Below, piece by piece: positions 39,835 to 52,744 of a stretch of DNA of 64,000 nucleotides (position 1 is the first letter of the stretch; each line of letters opens with the position of its first letter). The translations under genes and the position numbers were made by a program. Origin of the DNA: Candidatus Kinetoplastibacterium desouzaii TCC079E. Lineage in GTDB: Bacteria; Pseudomonadota; Gammaproteobacteria; Burkholderiales; Burkholderiaceae_B. The stretch lies in assembly GCF_000340795.1 (NCBI RefSeq), contig NC_020294.1:769126-833125 (forward strand), written 5' to 3'. The notes beneath the pieces are model-generated. The model was not told the origin of the DNA. It searched no databases and saw nothing but the letters and a program-made list of their open reading frames with translations.

Positions 39835-41937
39835 TTATTTAGTTCTAGCTGCAATAACTTCATCAACAACATTTTTAGGAGCTTCAGAATAATGTTTAAA
39901 CTCCATAGTATATGTAGCTCTTCCCTGTGTCAAAGAACGAAGATTAGTGGCATATCCAAACATTTCAGCTAAAGGAACCTCTGCTTTTATTATCTTACCA
40001 CCACCAATTATATCATCCATACCTTGCACCATACCACGACGAGAAGATAAATCACCCATTACAGTACCAGCATAATCTTCAGGAGTTTCAACTTCTACAG
40101 CCATCATAGGCTCCAATATAACAGGACTTGCCTTTCTTAATCCTTCCTTAAAAGCTATAGAACCTGCCATTTTAAAAGCATTTTCGTTAGAATCAACATC
40201 ATGATAAGAACCAAAGAACAAAGTAACCTGAACATCAACAACAGGATAACCAGCTAATACCCCTGAAGGTATAGTCTCTTGAATACCTTTATCTACAGCT
40301 GGAATATACTCTCTAGGAACAACCCCACCTTTAATAGCATCAACAAACTTATAACCACTACCTGGAGGTAAAGGTTCTACTTTTAAAACAACATGACCAT
40401 ACTGACCACGACCACCAGATTGTTTAATGAATTTTCCTTCAGCCTGATCACAAACCTTTCTAATAGTTTCTCTATAAGCAACTTGTGGTTTGCCAACATT
40501 AGCCTCAACACCAAATTCTCTCTTCATCCTGTCTACTAATATTTCTAAATGCAACTCGCCCATTCCAGAAATAATAGTTTGACCTGATTCTTCATCACTG
40601 CGAACCCTAAATGACGGATCTTCTTGAGCTAAACGTGACAAAGCAAGACCCATTTTCTCTTGATCAGTTTTTGTTCTTGGTTCAACGGCCTGAGATATAA
40701 CAGGCTCTGGAAATATCATTTTTTCTAAAGTAATCGGAGATTCTACATCACATAATGTTTCACCTGTTGTAACATCTTTCAAACCAACAACAGCTGCAAT
40801 ATCACCAGACAGCACTTCTTTTATCTCTTCTCGGTTATTAGCATGCATCTGTAAAAGTCTACCTATACGTTCTTTCTTCCCTTTAATTGGATTAAAAACT
40901 GTATCTCCAGACCTCAAAACACCAGAATAAACTCTAATAAAAGTCAATTGACCAACAAAAGGATCACTCATTAGTTTAAAAGCCAAAGCTGACATCTTTT
41001 CTTTATCATCGGCATTTCTATGAGTCTCTTTATCATCCTTATCAATACCAGCAACAGGAGGAATATCTATAGGTGAAGGAAGATAATCAATAACAGAATC
41101 CAACATACGTTGAACTCCTTTGTTTTTAAAAGCTGTTCCACAAAGCATCGGCTGTATTTCACATGCTATAGTTCTCTGACGAATAGCAAGATTAATCTCT
41201 TCTTCACTCAAAGTTCCAGAATTAAGATATTTATCCATCAACTCTTCTGAAGACTCAGCAGCAACTTCAAGTAAATTCTCTCTCCACTTATTAGCTTCCG
41301 CTTTTAAATCCTCTGGGATATCAGAATACTCAAACTTAATTCCTTGACTTTTCTCATCCCAAATAATTGATTTCATTTTTACCAAATCAATTACACCTAA
41401 AAATTTATCTTCAGCTCCAATAGGAATAACTATTGGAACAGGATTAGCTCTTAATCTTAATTTTAACTGATCATAAACCTTAAAAAAATTTGCCCCGGTA
41501 CGATCCATTTTATTAACAAAAGCAAGTCTAGGTACACGATACTTATTTGCCTGACGCCATACTGTTTCAGATTGAGGTTGAACTCCACCCACAGAACAAT
41601 AAACCATACAAGCGCCATCTAGAACACGCATAGATCTTTCTACTTCTATAGTAAAATCAACGTGACCTGGGGTATCAATAATATTAATCCTATGCTCAGG
41701 ATAATTATTTGACATTCCACTCCAGAAAGCTGTGGTTGCTGCTGAAGTAATAGTAATACCCCTCTCCTGTTCTTGCTCCATCCAATCCATAGTTGCGGCA
41801 CCATCATGCACCTCACCTATTTTGTGATTAACCCCAGTATAAAACAAAATACGTTCCGTAGTAGTTGTTTTACCAGCATCTATGTGAGCAGAAATTCCTA
41901 TATTTCTATAGTATTCTATCGGTATTTTACGAGCCAT
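39835..41937 (-). CDS. fusA: Elongation factor G
   Basis: This 700-residue translocase GTPase has the P-loop [27 protein letters not shown] and [10 protein letters not shown], with domain IV marked by [10 protein letters not shown]. The length matches the betaproteobacterial form. Only one EF-G gene is present in the window. It lies nine bases after rpsG. Confidence 0.98.
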   Translation of the reverse strand: MARKIPIEYYRNIGISAHIDAGKTTTTERILFYTGVNHKIGEVHDGAATMDWMEQEQERGITITSAATTAFWSGMSNNYPEHRINIIDTPGHVDFTIEVERSMRVLDGACMVYCSVGGVQPQSETVWRQANKYRVPRLAFVNKMDRTGANFFKVYDQLKLRLRANPVPIVIPIGAEDKFLGVIDLVKMKSIIWDEKSQGIKFEYSDIPEDLKAEANKWRENLLEVAAESSEELMDKYLNSGTLSEEEINLAIRQRTIACEIQPMLCGTAFKNKGVQRMLDSVIDYLPSPIDIPPVAGIDKDDKETHRNADDKEKMSALAFKLMSDPFVGQLTFIRVYSGVLRSGDTVFNPIKGKKERIGRLLQMHANNREEIKEVLSGDIAAVVGLKDVTTGETLCDVESPITLEKMIFPEPVISQAVEPRTKTDQEKMGLALSRLAQEDPSFRVRSDEESGQTIISGMGELHLEILVDRMKREFGVEANVGKPQVAYRETIRKVCDQAEGKFIKQSGGRGQYGHVVLKVEPLPPGSGYKFVDAIKGGVVPREYIPAVDKGIQETIPSGVLAGYPVVDVQVTLFFGSYHDVDSNENAFKMAGSIAFKEGLRKASPVILEPMMAVEVETPEDYAGTVMGDLSSRRGMVQGMDDIIGGGKIIKAEVPLAEMFGYATNLRSLTQGRATYTMEFKHYSEAPKNVVDEVIAARTK

Positions 41938-41946
41938 TATTAATCC

Positions 41947-42417
41947 TTACCAACGGAAATGACTAAAGGCTTTATTAGCTTCAGCCATCTTATGAGTATC
42001 TTCTCTTTTTTTCATGGCCGCACCACGATTCTCTGAAGCTTCTATTAATTCCCCAGCCAAACGCAAATCCATAGATTTTTCACTACGTTTCTTGGCTGCC
42101 TCTCTCAACCATCTCATTGATAAAGCCAAACGTCTTACTGGCCTTACTTCAACTGGAACTTGATAATTAGCACCGCCAACACGACGGCTTTTAACCTCAA
42201 CGATAGGTTTAATATTATTTATTGCTAAATCAAAAATCTCTAAAGGATCTTTCTTAGTTTTATTGCTAACATGATCAAGAGCCCCGTATACAATACGTTC
42301 AGCAACCGCTTTTTTCCCATCCAGCATAACAACATTCATAAACTTTGCTAACTCAACACTACCAAATTTTGGATCCGGTAAAATTTCTCTCTTAGGTATT
42401 TCACGACGACGTGACAT
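41947..42417 (-). CDS. rpsG: 30S ribosomal protein S7
   Basis: This is a 156-residue head-assembly protein with [40 protein letters not shown] and a C-terminal [15 protein letters not shown]. In E. coli it is the str-operon repressor. The 122-base gap to rpsL contains a weak GTTGTTT/AAACAAC dyad but nothing clearer. Confidence 0.98.
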   Translation of the reverse strand: MSRRREIPKREILPDPKFGSVELAKFMNVVMLDGKKAVAERIVYGALDHVSNKTKKDPLEIFDLAINNIKPIVEVKSRRVGGANYQVPVEVRPVRRLALSMRWLREAAKKRSEKSMDLRLAGELIEASENRGAAMKKREDTHKMAEANKAFSHFRW

Positions 42418-42539
42418 TTTATTTCCTTGTGTATTTCAGCTGAACCAAACACCATGGTCATAGTTGTTTAAAAAAACAACCACTTACATGCCACCTTAAC
42501 CACATATGATGGCCACACTAAAAGTTAATTTAATCAAAT

Positions 42540-42917
42540 TTAAGATTTTTTAGGCTTCTTAGATCCATATTTAGAACGAGCCTGTTTGCGATTCTTAACA
42601 CCTTGCAAATCAAGAGAACCTCGCACAATATGATAACGTACACCAGGTAAGTCTTTAACACGACCACCTCGCACTAAAACAACAGAGTGCTCTTGTAAAT
42701 TATGTCCTTCCCCACCAATGTATGAAATTACTTCATATCCATTAGTTAATCTTACCTTGGCAACTTTCCGCATAGCAGAATTAGGTTTTTTAGGGGTTGT
42801 AGTATAAACACGAGTACAAACACCACGTCTCTGAGGACAATTCTCTAAGGCTGGACTTTTGCTTTTAAGAAAACTAATCTCACGTGGTTTTCGCACAAGT
42901 TGGCTAATAGTAGGCAT
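42540..42917 (-). CDS. rpsL: 30S ribosomal protein S12
   Basis: This 125-residue decoding-centre protein contains [20 protein letters not shown] and the loop [20 protein letters not shown]. The streptomycin-site lysines (in TTPKKPNSA and [13 protein letters not shown] positions) are wild-type. It is the first gene of the str operon, with a candidate promoter in the rpoC-rpsL gap. Confidence 0.98.
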   Translation of the reverse strand: MPTISQLVRKPREISFLKSKSPALENCPQRRGVCTRVYTTTPKKPNSAMRKVAKVRLTNGYEVISYIGGEGHNLQEHSVVLVRGGRVKDLPGVRYHIVRGSLDLQGVKNRKQARSKYGSKKPKKS

Positions 42918-42970
42918 ATCTTTTGAAATCCCTTTAATCTTATTATTACAATAATTTTATTTTACCTAAC

Positions 42971-42998
42971 TATATAATTAACACAGGCAAAATAACAA
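42971..42998 (-). promoter_or_regulatory. Candidate str-operon promoter upstream of rpsL
   Basis: On the minus strand TTGTTA (-35, 42998-42993) is separated by 16 bases from TATATA (-10, 42976-42971), about 50 bases before the rpsL start. The match is moderate in a generally AT-rich spacer. Confidence 0.4.
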
Positions 42999-43075
42999 GT
43001 TTAAAAACTAATTTTAATAAAACACAGTAGTTTCATACTTTATTTAAAATACAAAACTAGCTGGCCAATATAACC

Positions 43076-43101
43076 TTGTTTTTGACTGTTGTCAAAAACA
43101 A
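43076..43101 (-). terminator. Hairpin after rpoC, possible terminator
   Basis: TTGTTTTTGAC (43076-43086) pairs perfectly with GTCAAAAACAA (43091-43101) around a four-base loop, 13 bases past the rpoC stop. The tail on the minus strand is not a pure T-run, so termination strength is uncertain. Confidence 0.5.
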
Positions 43102-43114
43102 AAAACTTTAATAA

Positions 43115-46100
43115 CTACTGACTTACCTGCTTTTCAAAAGGACTAGCCTTTTCTATAGCGCTAGCTTTTTCAGCTTCATTAAGAATAATTTTTGCTTTAC
43201 GAGCCTTATGATATGATAATCCTGTACCAGCTGGTATTAAACGACCAACTATTACGTTCTCTTTTAGGCCTCGCAAATCATCTTTCTTACCCATTATAGC
43301 AGCTTCAGTTAAAACACGTGTGGTTTCTTGGAAAGAAGCTGCTGATATAAATGAATCTGTAGACAGAGAAGCTTTAGTTATACCTAGTAATATATTATCA
43401 TATGTAGCAGGTATACCATTGTTAGAGTTTACTCTATCATTCTCATTTAACAAATCAGATCTTTCAACCTGCTCTCCTGGTATAAAAGTAGTATCACCTG
43501 GATTAATAATATTTACCCTACGCAGCATCTGTCGAACAATAACTTCTATATGCTTATCATTTATTTTAACACCCTGTAAACGATAAACATCTTGAACTTC
43601 ATCAATAATATAAGAAGCCAAACTATCAACACCCTGTAGACGTAAAATATCATGAGGATCAACTGGACCATCAACTATAATCTCGCCTTTATTTACTACT
43701 TGCCCATCATGAACAAGAATTTGTTTTTCTTTTGTAATTAGAAACTCATGGGTCATACCATCTAAATCTGTAATAACCAAACGTTGTTTACCCTTTGTAT
43801 CTTTTCCAAAAGAAACAGTTCCAGTCACTTCTGCTAACATTCCAGCATCCTTAGGAGATCTAGCCTCAAACAATTCAGCTACTCTAGGCAAACCTCCTGT
43901 AATATCACGTATTTTTTGAGATTCTTGTGGAATTCTAGCTAAAATTTCACCAACAGAAACATGTTGACCATCACGAACAGTAATTAATGCTCCAACAGGA
44001 AAAGTTATACTACCAGCTATATCTGTTCCAGCAATTTTTACATCTTCTCCAGATTCATTTATAAGCTTGATTTGAGGTCTCATGGAAACCTTATTACCTC
44101 TAGTCTTTGGAGTAATAACCACTAATGTCGACAATCCTGTTATATCATCTACTTGCTTAGCTACAGTTGCTCCCTCTTCAATATTTTCAAATTTCACTTT
44201 ACCAGCATATTCTGAAACAATTGGACGAGTAAGCGGATCCCAAGATGCTAGAAGCATTCCAGCATTAACACTTTCTCCATCACCAACCAATAAAATTGCA
44301 CCATATGGTATTTTATGCCTTTCTCTTTCTCTTGAGTTTTCATCAAAAACAGCCAATTCCCCAGAGCGAGAAATAACTACCCTTTCTCCTTTTGGATTAG
44401 TAACATACCTCATAGTACTCATAAATCCAACAATACCATTAGATTTTGTCTCAACAACACTAGCTAAGGCAGCACGAGAAGCGGCACCTCCTATATGGAA
44501 TGTTCTCATAGTAAGCTGAGTTCCTGGTTCTCCTATAGACTGAGCAGCAATAACACCAACTGCTTCTCCTATATTAACCAATTCACCTCTACCTAAATCC
44601 CTACCATAACAATTAGCACATAAACCTCTACGGGTTTCACAAGTAAGAGGAGTTCGAACCTTTACCTCATCAATTCCTATAAGATCTATCTTATCTACCA
44701 AATCTTCATCCAGTAAAGATCCAGCTTTTATAATAACATCCCTTGTATCAGGGTCTACAATATCCACAACAGATATACGACCTAATATTCTATCTCTTAA
44801 TGTTTCTACAACCTCTCCGCCTTCTACTATTGCCTTCATAGCATAGCCTTGCGATGTTCCACAGTCTTGTTCAATAATAACTAGATCCTGTGTCACATCA
44901 ACCAATCTTCTAGTCAAATAACCAGAATTTGCAGTTTTAAGAGCTGTATCAGCAAGTCCTTTACGAGCACCATGAGTAGAAATAAAATATTGAAGAACAT
45001 TTAGACCTTCTCTAAAATTGGCACTAATTGGAGTTTCAATAATCGACCCATCAGGTTTAGCCATAAGACCACGCATTCCAGCTAACTGACGAATTTGAGC
45101 AACAGAACCACGAGCACCAGAATCAGCCATCATATAAATAGAATTAAAAGACTCTTGACGAATTTCTTCACCCTTTCTATTTATAACTGGCTCTGTAGCC
45201 AAATATTCCATCATGGCTTTACCTACTCTATCACTAGCTTTACCCCAAATATCTACTACATTATTATATCTTTCTTGCGAAGTAACCAAACCTGAAGAAT
45301 ATTGATTATCTATTTCCTTAACTTCTTGACTAGCTTCTGACAGAATAGTAGATTTAGATGCAGGAATTAACATATCTTCCATAGCTATAGAAATTCCAGC
45401 TTTTGTTGCAAGACTAAAACCAGACTGCATCAAATTATCAACAAAAATAACAGTATCACGCAAACCACAACGTCTAAACGACTGATTTATTAAACGAGAA
45501 ATTTCTTTCTTCTTTAAAGTTTTATTTAAAACAGAAAATGATAAACCCTTAGGTAAGATCTCAGACAATAATGCTCTACCAACAGTTGTCTCATAACGCT
45601 TACTTGATTGTTGCAAAATATTTTTATCACCTATTTCATGTTCATTGATACGAACAGTGATACGACTATGCAACTCAACCTCACCAACATCATAAGCTCT
45701 TTGAACCTCGCTAACACTTGAGAAAAACATTCCTTCCCCTTTTGCATTAACTCTTTCTCTAGTAGCATAATACAAACCTAAAACTATATCTTGAGAAGGC
45801 ACTATAGAAGGCTCACCATTAGCAGGAAACAATATATTATTTGAAGATAACATTAATGTTCTAGCTTCTAATTGCGCCTCTAATGACAATGGAACATGAA
45901 CTGCCATTTGATCGCCGTCAAAGTCAGCATTAAATGCCGCACAAACAAGTGGATGTAATTGTATTGCTTTACCTTCTATCAAAACTGGCTCAAAAGCTTG
46001 GATACCTAAACGATGTAAAGTTGGAGCTCTGTTTAACATTACAGGATGCTCTCTTATAACTTCCTCTAAAAGATCCCAAACAACCGGTTCTTGATTTTCC

Positions 46101-47302
46101 ACCATCTTTTTAGCTGATTTAATAGTGTTAGCAAAACCCATTGACTCTAATTTATTAAAAATGAATGGTTTAAATAACTCTAAAGCCATAAGTTTTGGAA
46201 TACCACACTGATGAAGTTTTAATTGCGGACCTACAACTATAACTGATCTACCTGAATAATCAACACGTTTACCTAGTAGGTTTTGACGGAATCTACCACC
46301 TTTACCTTTAATCATATCAGCTAAAGATTTTAACTGACGCTTATTAGCGCCAGTCATAGCTTTACCTCTCCTACCATTATCCAACAAAGAATCTACAGAT
46401 TCTTGCAACATTCTTTTTTCATTTCTTAGAATAATTTCAGGAGCTTTTAATTCTATTAATCTTTTTAACCTATTATTACGATTAATTACTCTACGATATA
46501 AATCATTTAAATCAGAAGTAGCAAATCTACCACCATCCAAAGGAACAAGAGGTCTAAGATCTGGAGGTAACACAGGAAGAACTTCTAGAATCATCCATTC
46601 TGGTTTAATATCTGACTTTTGAAAACCTTCAATTATTTTCAAACGTTTGGATATTTTTTTAATTTTTGATTCAGAAGAAACTACCTTCAGTTCATCTCTT
46701 AAAATTTGAATTTCTCGTTCTATGTTAATGTTACGCAAAAGATCCCTTATAGCCTCTGCCCCCATTAATGCCTTGAATTCATCACCATACTCTTCAACCT
46801 TGGAAACAAAATCATCATCAGACATTATTTGCCCGCGTTTTAATGGAGTCATTCCAGGATCAACAACACACCAAGCTTCAAAATATAAAACTCGTTCTAT
46901 ATCCCTCAAAGTCATATCTAGAATCATACCCAATCTAGATGGTAAACTTTTCAAAAACCAAATATGAGCAACGGGACTAGCAAGTTCAACATGACCCATT
47001 CTTTCACGTCGTACTTTAGCTGATGTAACTTCCACTCCACATTTTTCACAAATAACACCACGATGTTTAAGACGTTTATATTTGCCACACAAACATTCAT
47101 AATCCTTAATTGGACCAAATATTTTTGAACAAAATAAACCATCTCTTTCTGGCTTAAATGTCCTATAATTGATAGTTTCTGGTTTACGAACCTCACCATA
47201 AGACCACGAACGAATTTTCTCCGAAGAAGCAACGCTAACCTTAATAGCATCAAATTGTTCGTCTTGTGAGACTTGTTTAAAAAGGTCAAGTAGAGCCTTC
47301 AT
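43115..47302 (-). CDS. rpoC: RNA polymerase subunit beta'
   Basis: This 1395-residue catalytic subunit has an N-terminal zinc ribbon with [13 protein letters not shown] and CEKCG, the switch-2 region [12 protein letters not shown], the catalytic [12 protein letters not shown] triad of aspartates and the second zinc site ([13 protein letters not shown]). The bridge helix and trigger-loop regions are also present ([19 protein letters not shown] and [10 protein letters not shown]). The length is normal. The ATG overlaps the rpoB stop by one base, and GGAG lies eight bases before it inside rpoB. Confidence 0.98.
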   Translation of the reverse strand: MKALLDLFKQVSQDEQFDAIKVSVASSEKIRSWSYGEVRKPETINYRTFKPERDGLFCSKIFGPIKDYECLCGKYKRLKHRGVICEKCGVEVTSAKVRRERMGHVELASPVAHIWFLKSLPSRLGMILDMTLRDIERVLYFEAWCVVDPGMTPLKRGQIMSDDDFVSKVEEYGDEFKALMGAEAIRDLLRNINIEREIQILRDELKVVSSESKIKKISKRLKIIEGFQKSDIKPEWMILEVLPVLPPDLRPLVPLDGGRFATSDLNDLYRRVINRNNRLKRLIELKAPEIILRNEKRMLQESVDSLLDNGRRGKAMTGANKRQLKSLADMIKGKGGRFRQNLLGKRVDYSGRSVIVVGPQLKLHQCGIPKLMALELFKPFIFNKLESMGFANTIKSAKKMVENQEPVVWDLLEEVIREHPVMLNRAPTLHRLGIQAFEPVLIEGKAIQLHPLVCAAFNADFDGDQMAVHVPLSLEAQLEARTLMLSSNNILFPANGEPSIVPSQDIVLGLYYATRERVNAKGEGMFFSSVSEVQRAYDVGEVELHSRITVRINEHEIGDKNILQQSSKRYETTVGRALLSEILPKGLSFSVLNKTLKKKEISRLINQSFRRCGLRDTVIFVDNLMQSGFSLATKAGISIAMEDMLIPASKSTILSEASQEVKEIDNQYSSGLVTSQERYNNVVDIWGKASDRVGKAMMEYLATEPVINRKGEEIRQESFNSIYMMADSGARGSVAQIRQLAGMRGLMAKPDGSIIETPISANFREGLNVLQYFISTHGARKGLADTALKTANSGYLTRRLVDVTQDLVIIEQDCGTSQGYAMKAIVEGGEVVETLRDRILGRISVVDIVDPDTRDVIIKAGSLLDEDLVDKIDLIGIDEVKVRTPLTCETRRGLCANCYGRDLGRGELVNIGEAVGVIAAQSIGEPGTQLTMRTFHIGGAASRAALASVVETKSNGIVGFMSTMRYVTNPKGERVVISRSGELAVFDENSRERERHKIPYGAILLVGDGESVNAGMLLASWDPLTRPIVSEYAGKVKFENIEEGATVAKQVDDITGLSTLVVITPKTRGNKVSMRPQIKLINESGEDVKIAGTDIAGSITFPVGALITVRDGQHVSVGEILARIPQESQKIRDITGGLPRVAELFEARSPKDAGMLAEVTGTVSFGKDTKGKQRLVITDLDGMTHEFLITKEKQILVHDGQVVNKGEIIVDGPVDPHDILRLQGVDSLASYIIDEVQDVYRLQGVKINDKHIEVIVRQMLRRVNIINPGDTTFIPGEQVERSDLLNENDRVNSNNGIPATYDNILLGITKASLSTDSFISAASFQETTRVLTEAAIMGKKDDLRGLKENVIVGRLIPAGTGLSYHKARKAKIILNEAEKASAIEKASPFEKQVSQ

Positions 47303-50300
47303 TAATTACGCTCCAAATCTATATCTAAACCTAAAGAACGAATTTCTTTTACCAACACATTAAAAGATTCTGGCATTCCAGCATTTATTAAATGATCTCC
47401 TTTAACAATGCTTTCATATATCTTAGTTCTTCCAACAATATCATCAGATTTAACAGTAAGCATTTCCTGCAAAGTATAAGCAGCACCATAAGCTTCTAAA
47501 GCCCACACTTCCATTTCCCCAAAACGCTGACCACCAAATTGAGCCCTACCTCCAAGAGGTTGCTGAGTAACCAGAGAGTAAGGTCCAGTTGACCTGGCAT
47601 GCATTTTATCATCAACCAAATGATGTAATTTCAAATAATGCATATAACCTATAGTTACTGGTCTCTCAAATTTATCCCCAGTTCTACCGTCAAACAACCA
47701 AGCTTGAAAACGAGAAGGGGTTAATTTAATTTTTTCTGCAACATCATCAGGATAAGCTAGAGATAATAACTTGGCAATTTCTTCCTCATTGATACCATCA
47801 AACACTGGGGTAGCTACTGGCAATCCATTTCTTAAGTTATGAGCCAACTCTAAAATTTCTCGATCAGTTAAACTCTGAATATCGACAGAAACTCCACCAC
47901 AGTTATACACTTTATTCATATAAGAACGAAGTTCTCTAGCTTGATTACTCTCATCCAAAGATATTAAATCACTAATTCTCTGACCAATTCCTTTAGCAGC
48001 CCATCCCAAATGAACCTCTAATACTTGCCCAATATTCATCCTAGAAGGAACCCCCAAAGGATTAAGAACAATATCCACAGGAGTACCATCTGCCATATGT
48101 GGCATATCTTCTATAGGAACAATTCTAGAAACAACACCTTTATTTCCGTGTCTACCAGCCATTTTATCTCCTGGCTGTAACCTTCTTTTAACTGCCAAAT
48201 AGACTTTAACCATTTTCATAACCCCAGGTGGTAATTCATCACCTTGAGTTAACTTTTTACGCTTTTCTTCAAAATAAGCATCAAATTGTTGCCTTTTAAG
48301 CTCTAAAGAATCTTTTATTTGTTCCAATAAAATAGCATATTTGTTTTCTGTTAAACGAATATCAAACCAATGCCATCTATCCAACTCTTTCAAATACTCT
48401 TTAGTAATAATAGATCCCTTAGATAAACCAACAGGACCACCATTGACAACTTTACCAATTAATATTTTTTCCAATCTGTCAAATTGATCTTTCTCAACAA
48501 TACGCAACTGATCATTCAAATCCTGACGATATTTACGAAGTTCATAATCTATTATTGACTGAGCTCTCTTATCACGAACAACTCCTTCCCTAGTAAATAA
48601 CTGAACATCTATTACCGTTCCACTCATTCCTGATGGAACACGTAAAGAAGTATCTTTAACATCAGATGCTTTTTCTCCAAAAATAGCCCTTAGAAGCTTC
48701 TCTTCAGGAGTAAGTTGAGTTTCACCTTTAGGTGTTATTTTCCCAACAAGCACATCACCAGCAACAACCTCTGCTCCAATGTATGTAATTCCAGAATCAT
48801 CTAAGCGATTAAGTTGTGTTTCTGAAAGATTACTAATATCCCTTGTTATTTCTTCAGGTCCTAGTTTTGTGTCTCTAGAAACAACTGTTAACTCTTCAAT
48901 ATGAACTGACGTATATCTATCATCGGAAACAACTTTTTCAGAAATTAATATAGAATCCTCAAAGTTGTAACCATTCCAAGGCATAAAAGCAACCAGCATA
49001 TTTTGACCTAAAGCTAATTCCCCTAAGTCAGTAGAAGCCCCGTCAGCAAGAACGTCTCCATTAGAAATACGATCTCCTAATTTTACTATTGGTCTTTGAT
49101 TGATATTAGTATTCTGATTTGATCTGGTATATTTATTAAGATTATATATATCAACACCAACTTCACCTTCATTATTCTCAGAGTCATTTACTCTAATAAC
49201 TATACGATCAGCATCAACATAATCAACAACTCCACCTCTTAAAGCTTGAACAGTAGTTCCTGAATCAACAGCAACAATACGCTCAAGACCTGTACCTACA
49301 ATTGGCTTTTCAGGTATTAAACATGGTACTGCCTGCCTTTGCATATTAGCACCCATCAAAGCTCTATTTGCATCATCATGTTCTAAAAATGGTATTAAAG
49401 AAGCAGCTACGGAAACTATTTGCGATGGAGCTACGTCAATATAATGAACATTTTTAGGAGATGTAAGAAGAGTTTCTCCTGATTCTCTACATGCTATTAA
49501 ATCATCAATAAAACAATTATTATCATCTAATTCAGCATTAGCTTGAGCTATAACATATTTACTTTCTTCTATTGCAGAGAGATAATCTATTTGATCTGTA
49601 ACACAACCTTCTATAACTTTACGATATGGCGTTTCCAAGAAACCATAACCATTTAATCTTGCATATAAAGACATCGAGTTTATAAGACCTATATTTGGTC
49701 CTTCTGGAGTCTCTATAGGACAAACCCTACCGTAATGAGTAGGATGAACGTCTCTAACTTCAAAACCAGCACGCTCTCTTGTTAATCCACCAGGACCTAA
49801 TGCAGACACACGTCGTTTATGAGTAATCTCAGACAAAGGATTTGTTTGATCCATAAACTGAGATAACTGACTAGAACCAAAAAATTCTTTAATAGAAGCA
49901 GAAATAGGTTTTGAGTTAATCAAATCATGAGGCATTAAGTTTTCTGTTTCTGCCTGCCCTAATCTTTCTCTAACTGCTCTTTCAACCCTAACTAGACCTG
50001 ATCTAAATTGATTTTCAGTTAATTCACCAACACATCTCACTCTTCTGTTACCTAGATGGTCAATATCATCAATTTGACCTTGGCCATTACGCAAATCAAC
50101 TAAAACTTTTATTGATTCTAAGATATCTTCTTTCGTTAAAGTCATTGTATCTGCATCATTACCAAGACCAAGACGACTATTTAACTTCATACGACCAACA
50201 CGAGATAAATCATATGAGATTTCATTAAAAAATAAACGTTCAAAAAGACCATTAACTGCTTCTTCAGTTGGTGGTTCTCCTGGTCTCATCATACGATAAA

Positions 50301-51411
50301 TGGCAATCTTAGCTGACATTTGATCGATGGTCTCATCAACACGTAATGTCTGAGAAATATAAGAACCTTTATTTAAATCATTAGTATATAAAGTTTTAAC
50401 TTGAACAATATTATGTTTTCTTAAAATGTCTAATATTTGATCTGTCAACTCATCATTAGCATTAGCAATAATCTCTCCTGTTTCAGGATCAATTATATTT
50501 TCAGATAAAGTTCTTCCAATTAAAAACTCATCTTTTACCAATATTTTCTCAATACCTTGCTTTGATATCTCTCTTAAATGTTTAGTATTTATACGCTTGT
50601 CTTTCTCTACTAAAACCACTCCATTCTGATCAATAAGATCAAAATTAACTATCTCTCCTTTCCATCTTTCTGGAACAAATTCTAAAACAGCATCTGTTTT
50701 ATTTAAAATAAAAACATCAGAATCAAAAAAATATGAAAGAATAGACTCAGGAGAAAAACCAATAGATTTCAATAGAATAGTCACTGGCATTTTACGTCGA
50801 CGATCTATACGAAAGAATAATATATCTTTTGGATCAAATTCAAAATCTAACCAAGACCCTCTATAAGGGATAATTCTTGCAGAAAATAATAATTTTCCTG
50901 AACTATGAGTTTTCCCTCTGTCATGCTCAAAGAACACACCAGGAGATCTATGCAATTGAGACACAACGACTCTTTCTGTTCCATTAACAACGAAGGAACC
51001 AGAAGATGTCATAAGTGGAATTTCTCCCATATAAACTTCTTGCTCTTTCACTTCTCTAATAATAGGCTTACTGGACTCCCTATCCATTAGAACCAAACGC
51101 AATTTAGCACGCAGAGGAGAAGCATAAGTCAAACCTCGTTGTTGACATTCTTTAACATCAAAAACTGGCTCACCAAGTTCATAGCTAACAAACTCTAATC
51201 TAGCAAATTGATTATGACTAACTATTGGAAAGATTGATAAAAAAGCGGCCTGCAAACCATCTACCGAACGTTTTAATGGATCCTTGTCAGCTTGCAAAAA
51301 AGTCTGATAAGATTGCAATTGCATTTCCAATAAACATGGAATTTTTTGTACGTCTTCACGCTTGGCAAAACTTTTACGAATGCGCTTTTTTTCGGTATAC
51401 GAATAAGGCAT
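47302..51411 (-). CDS. rpoB: RNA polymerase subunit beta
   Basis: This 1369-residue subunit starts [21 protein letters not shown] chose the ATG at 51411 because GGAG lies five bases before it, rather than a GTG two codons earlier. The rifampicin region [20 protein letters not shown] is wild-type. The C-terminal switch region has [20 protein letters not shown]. It overlaps rpoC by one base. Three consecutive hairpins separate it from rplL. Confidence 0.98.
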   Translation of the reverse strand: MPYSYTEKKRIRKSFAKREDVQKIPCLLEMQLQSYQTFLQADKDPLKRSVDGLQAAFLSIFPIVSHNQFARLEFVSYELGEPVFDVKECQQRGLTYASPLRAKLRLVLMDRESSKPIIREVKEQEVYMGEIPLMTSSGSFVVNGTERVVVSQLHRSPGVFFEHDRGKTHSSGKLLFSARIIPYRGSWLDFEFDPKDILFFRIDRRRKMPVTILLKSIGFSPESILSYFFDSDVFILNKTDAVLEFVPERWKGEIVNFDLIDQNGVVLVEKDKRINTKHLREISKQGIEKILVKDEFLIGRTLSENIIDPETGEIIANANDELTDQILDILRKHNIVQVKTLYTNDLNKGSYISQTLRVDETIDQMSAKIAIYRMMRPGEPPTEEAVNGLFERLFFNEISYDLSRVGRMKLNSRLGLGNDADTMTLTKEDILESIKVLVDLRNGQGQIDDIDHLGNRRVRCVGELTENQFRSGLVRVERAVRERLGQAETENLMPHDLINSKPISASIKEFFGSSQLSQFMDQTNPLSEITHKRRVSALGPGGLTRERAGFEVRDVHPTHYGRVCPIETPEGPNIGLINSMSLYARLNGYGFLETPYRKVIEGCVTDQIDYLSAIEESKYVIAQANAELDDNNCFIDDLIACRESGETLLTSPKNVHYIDVAPSQIVSVAASLIPFLEHDDANRALMGANMQRQAVPCLIPEKPIVGTGLERIVAVDSGTTVQALRGGVVDYVDADRIVIRVNDSENNEGEVGVDIYNLNKYTRSNQNTNINQRPIVKLGDRISNGDVLADGASTDLGELALGQNMLVAFMPWNGYNFEDSILISEKVVSDDRYTSVHIEELTVVSRDTKLGPEEITRDISNLSETQLNRLDDSGITYIGAEVVAGDVLVGKITPKGETQLTPEEKLLRAIFGEKASDVKDTSLRVPSGMSGTVIDVQLFTREGVVRDKRAQSIIDYELRKYRQDLNDQLRIVEKDQFDRLEKILIGKVVNGGPVGLSKGSIITKEYLKELDRWHWFDIRLTENKYAILLEQIKDSLELKRQQFDAYFEEKRKKLTQGDELPPGVMKMVKVYLAVKRRLQPGDKMAGRHGNKGVVSRIVPIEDMPHMADGTPVDIVLNPLGVPSRMNIGQVLEVHLGWAAKGIGQRISDLISLDESNQARELRSYMNKVYNCGGVSVDIQSLTDREILELAHNLRNGLPVATPVFDGINEEEIAKLLSLAYPDDVAEKIKLTPSRFQAWLFDGRTGDKFERPVTIGYMHYLKLHHLVDDKMHARSTGPYSLVTQQPLGGRAQFGGQRFGEMEVWALEAYGAAYTLQEMLTVKSDDIVGRTKIYESIVKGDHLINAGMPESFNVLVKEIRSLGLDIDLERN

Positions 51412-51435
51412 GAACACTCCGACTCGAAATTACGC

Positions 51436-51453
51436 GAGCCGTCACTACGGCTC
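51436..51453 (-). promoter_or_regulatory. Hairpin 3 of the rplL-rpoB spacer
   Basis: GAGCCGT (51436-51442) and ACGGCTC (51447-51453) form a perfect seven-base stem with a four-base loop, 25 bases before the rpoB start on the minus strand. It may affect rpoB translation or mRNA processing. Confidence 0.5.
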
Positions 51454-51463
51454 TAGGTTAACA

Positions 51464-51506
51464 CGTTTCCAGGAAACTCTTAAAACCCAAAAGTTTCCTG
51501 GAAACG
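51464..51506 (-). promoter_or_regulatory. Long perfect hairpin in the rplL-rpoB spacer, candidate RNase III site
   Basis: CGTTTCCAGGAAACT (51464-51478) pairs base for base with AGTTTCCTGGAAACG (51492-51506), a 15-bp stem with a 13-base loop. E. coli has an RNase III processing hairpin in the same spacer. By position and length this is a good analogue, although the sequence itself is not conserved. Confidence 0.6.
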
Positions 51507-51511
51507 CAAAA

Positions 51512-51543
51512 GCCCGGAGACAACAATACCGTTATATCCGGGC
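51512..51543 (-). terminator. Attenuator-like hairpin after rplL
   Basis: GCCCGGA (51512-51518) pairs with TCCGGGC (51537-51543). On the minus strand the stem follows the rplL stop by 12 bases and leads into TTTTGC. It probably lets only part of the rplJL transcripts continue into rpoBC, as the known attenuator does in E. coli. Confidence 0.65.
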
Positions 51544-51555
51544 AGAAATTAGAAA

Positions 51556-51942
51556 TTACTTAATTTCAGCTTTCGCTCCAGCATCTTCTAATTTTTTCTT
51601 AATAGTTTCTGCGTCTACTTTAGCTATACCTTCCTTCACAGCCTTAGGTGAGCTATCAACCAAATCCTTAGCTTCTTTTAACCCTAAACCTGTTATTTCA
51701 CGTACAACTTTAATAACGCTTACTTTATTAGCACCAGCTTCTAACAACATAACATTAAATTCTGTTTGCTCTTCCACTGCTGCAGCTGCAGCAGCAGGAG
51801 CTGCAACAGCAACAGCAGCTGCAGCTGAAACACCAAATTTATCTTCCATATCTTTAATGAGTTCAGATAACTCTAGAACTGTCATACTAGATACTGCTTC
51901 AAGAATTTCATTTTTACTTAACGACATTTTAAAGAACTCCAA
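51556..51942 (-). CDS. rplL: 50S ribosomal protein L7/L12
   Basis: This 128-residue stalk protein has an N-terminal dimerisation domain (about 1-35), an Ala/Val-rich flexible hinge near 38-56, and the C-terminal factor-binding domain with [20 protein letters not shown] and [13 protein letters not shown]. It is present in multiple copies on L10. It lies 51 bases after rplJ. Confidence 0.98.
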   Translation of the reverse strand: MEFFKMSLSKNEILEAVSSMTVLELSELIKDMEDKFGVSAAAAVAVAAPAAAAAAVEEQTEFNVMLLEAGANKVSVIKVVREITGLGLKEAKDLVDSSPKAVKEGIAKVDAETIKKKLEDAGAKAEIK

Positions 51943-51993
51943 AATTACATAACGCCAGACAAAATTACCTTAATAATCAACAAGTAGATAACT

Positions 51994-52521
51994 CTAAATT
52001 GAGGACTGCTTTAAATCACGAACCGCAGCCAAACCACGAACAAACTTAGTTGGAACCTCATTAAGAGTACGCACAAATTGCGTTATTGGTGATTGCAATG
52101 TTAATACTAATTTTGTTAACAATTCCTCACGAGAAGGCATGTTAGCTAAATTCATAACACTATCTTTATCTAATAAACTATTAGGCAAAGCACCTACTTT
52201 AATTACTAACTTGTCATTATTTTTGGCAAAATCAGCTAAAACTTTAGCTGCCGATACAGGATCAGAACTAATACCATAAATCAACGGTCCAGTTAATTTA
52301 TCGACTAATAATGCAAAATCCGTATCTGCTACAACACGACGAACCAACGAGTTTTTTAAAACTCGGAGATATACGCCAGAATCACGCGCAATCTTGCGCA
52401 AAGAAGAAATAGAAGCGACATCAAGACCACGATACTCAGCCACAACAACAGACTGAGCTCCTGATAATTTTGATAAAATTTCTTGAATAACTATCGCTTT
52501 CTCTTGACGATTAAGACTCAC
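51994..52521 (-). CDS. rplJ: 50S ribosomal protein L10
   Basis: This 175-residue stalk base binds L7/L12 dimers. I chose a GTG start at 52521 because the family begins [16 protein letters not shown] frame open from 52554 adds 11 unrelated residues. GGAG lies ten bases before the GTG. The C-terminal helix that carries L7/L12 is present. The leader upstream is structured. Confidence 0.95.
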   Translation of the reverse strand: MSLNRQEKAIVIQEILSKLSGAQSVVVAEYRGLDVASISSLRKIARDSGVYLRVLKNSLVRRVVADTDFALLVDKLTGPLIYGISSDPVSAAKVLADFAKNNDKLVIKVGALPNSLLDKDSVMNLANMPSREELLTKLVLTLQSPITQFVRTLNEVPTKFVRGLAAVRDLKQSSI

Positions 52522-52744
52522 AGGTTGGATACTCCATCTAAAAAAAAACGCCACAATATAAAAAAAGCGCTACCCGGAATCGGCGTCTGGCTGAGTTCTT
52601 ATAAAAAGAAATCATTTCACAAATACGCCGTCTACGCTGGAATTGAAAAAAAACAATATTAAGCTACGCCCAAAAATGCTCCAACGATCTTTGACTGAAA
52701 ATGCATATAAAACAAAGCATAGTGCTCAAAGTTTAAAAACACAA
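52522..52744 (-). promoter_or_regulatory. Structured rplJ leader (rplA-rplJ spacer), candidate L10 control region
   Basis: This 223-base spacer is less AT-rich than other gaps. CGGCGT at 52581-52586 can pair with ACGCCG at 52625-52630 to close a long internal domain, placed shortly before rplJ on the minus strand. In other bacteria L10(L12)4 binds a kink-turn in this leader to repress translation. I cannot confirm the kink-turn by eye. Confidence 0.4.

Noticed and set aside
39392..39892. 166-residue ORF opposite tufA (a related 126-residue ORF lies opposite tufB)
   Set aside because: Both are antisense shadows of highly conserved EF-Tu codons. They appear twice only because the two tuf genes are nearly identical.
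51410..51952. 180-residue plus-strand ORF antisense to rplL and the rplL-rpoB hairpins
   Set aside because: It has no family resemblance, lies opposite a conserved gene, and its alanine/serine runs mirror the L7/L12 hinge.
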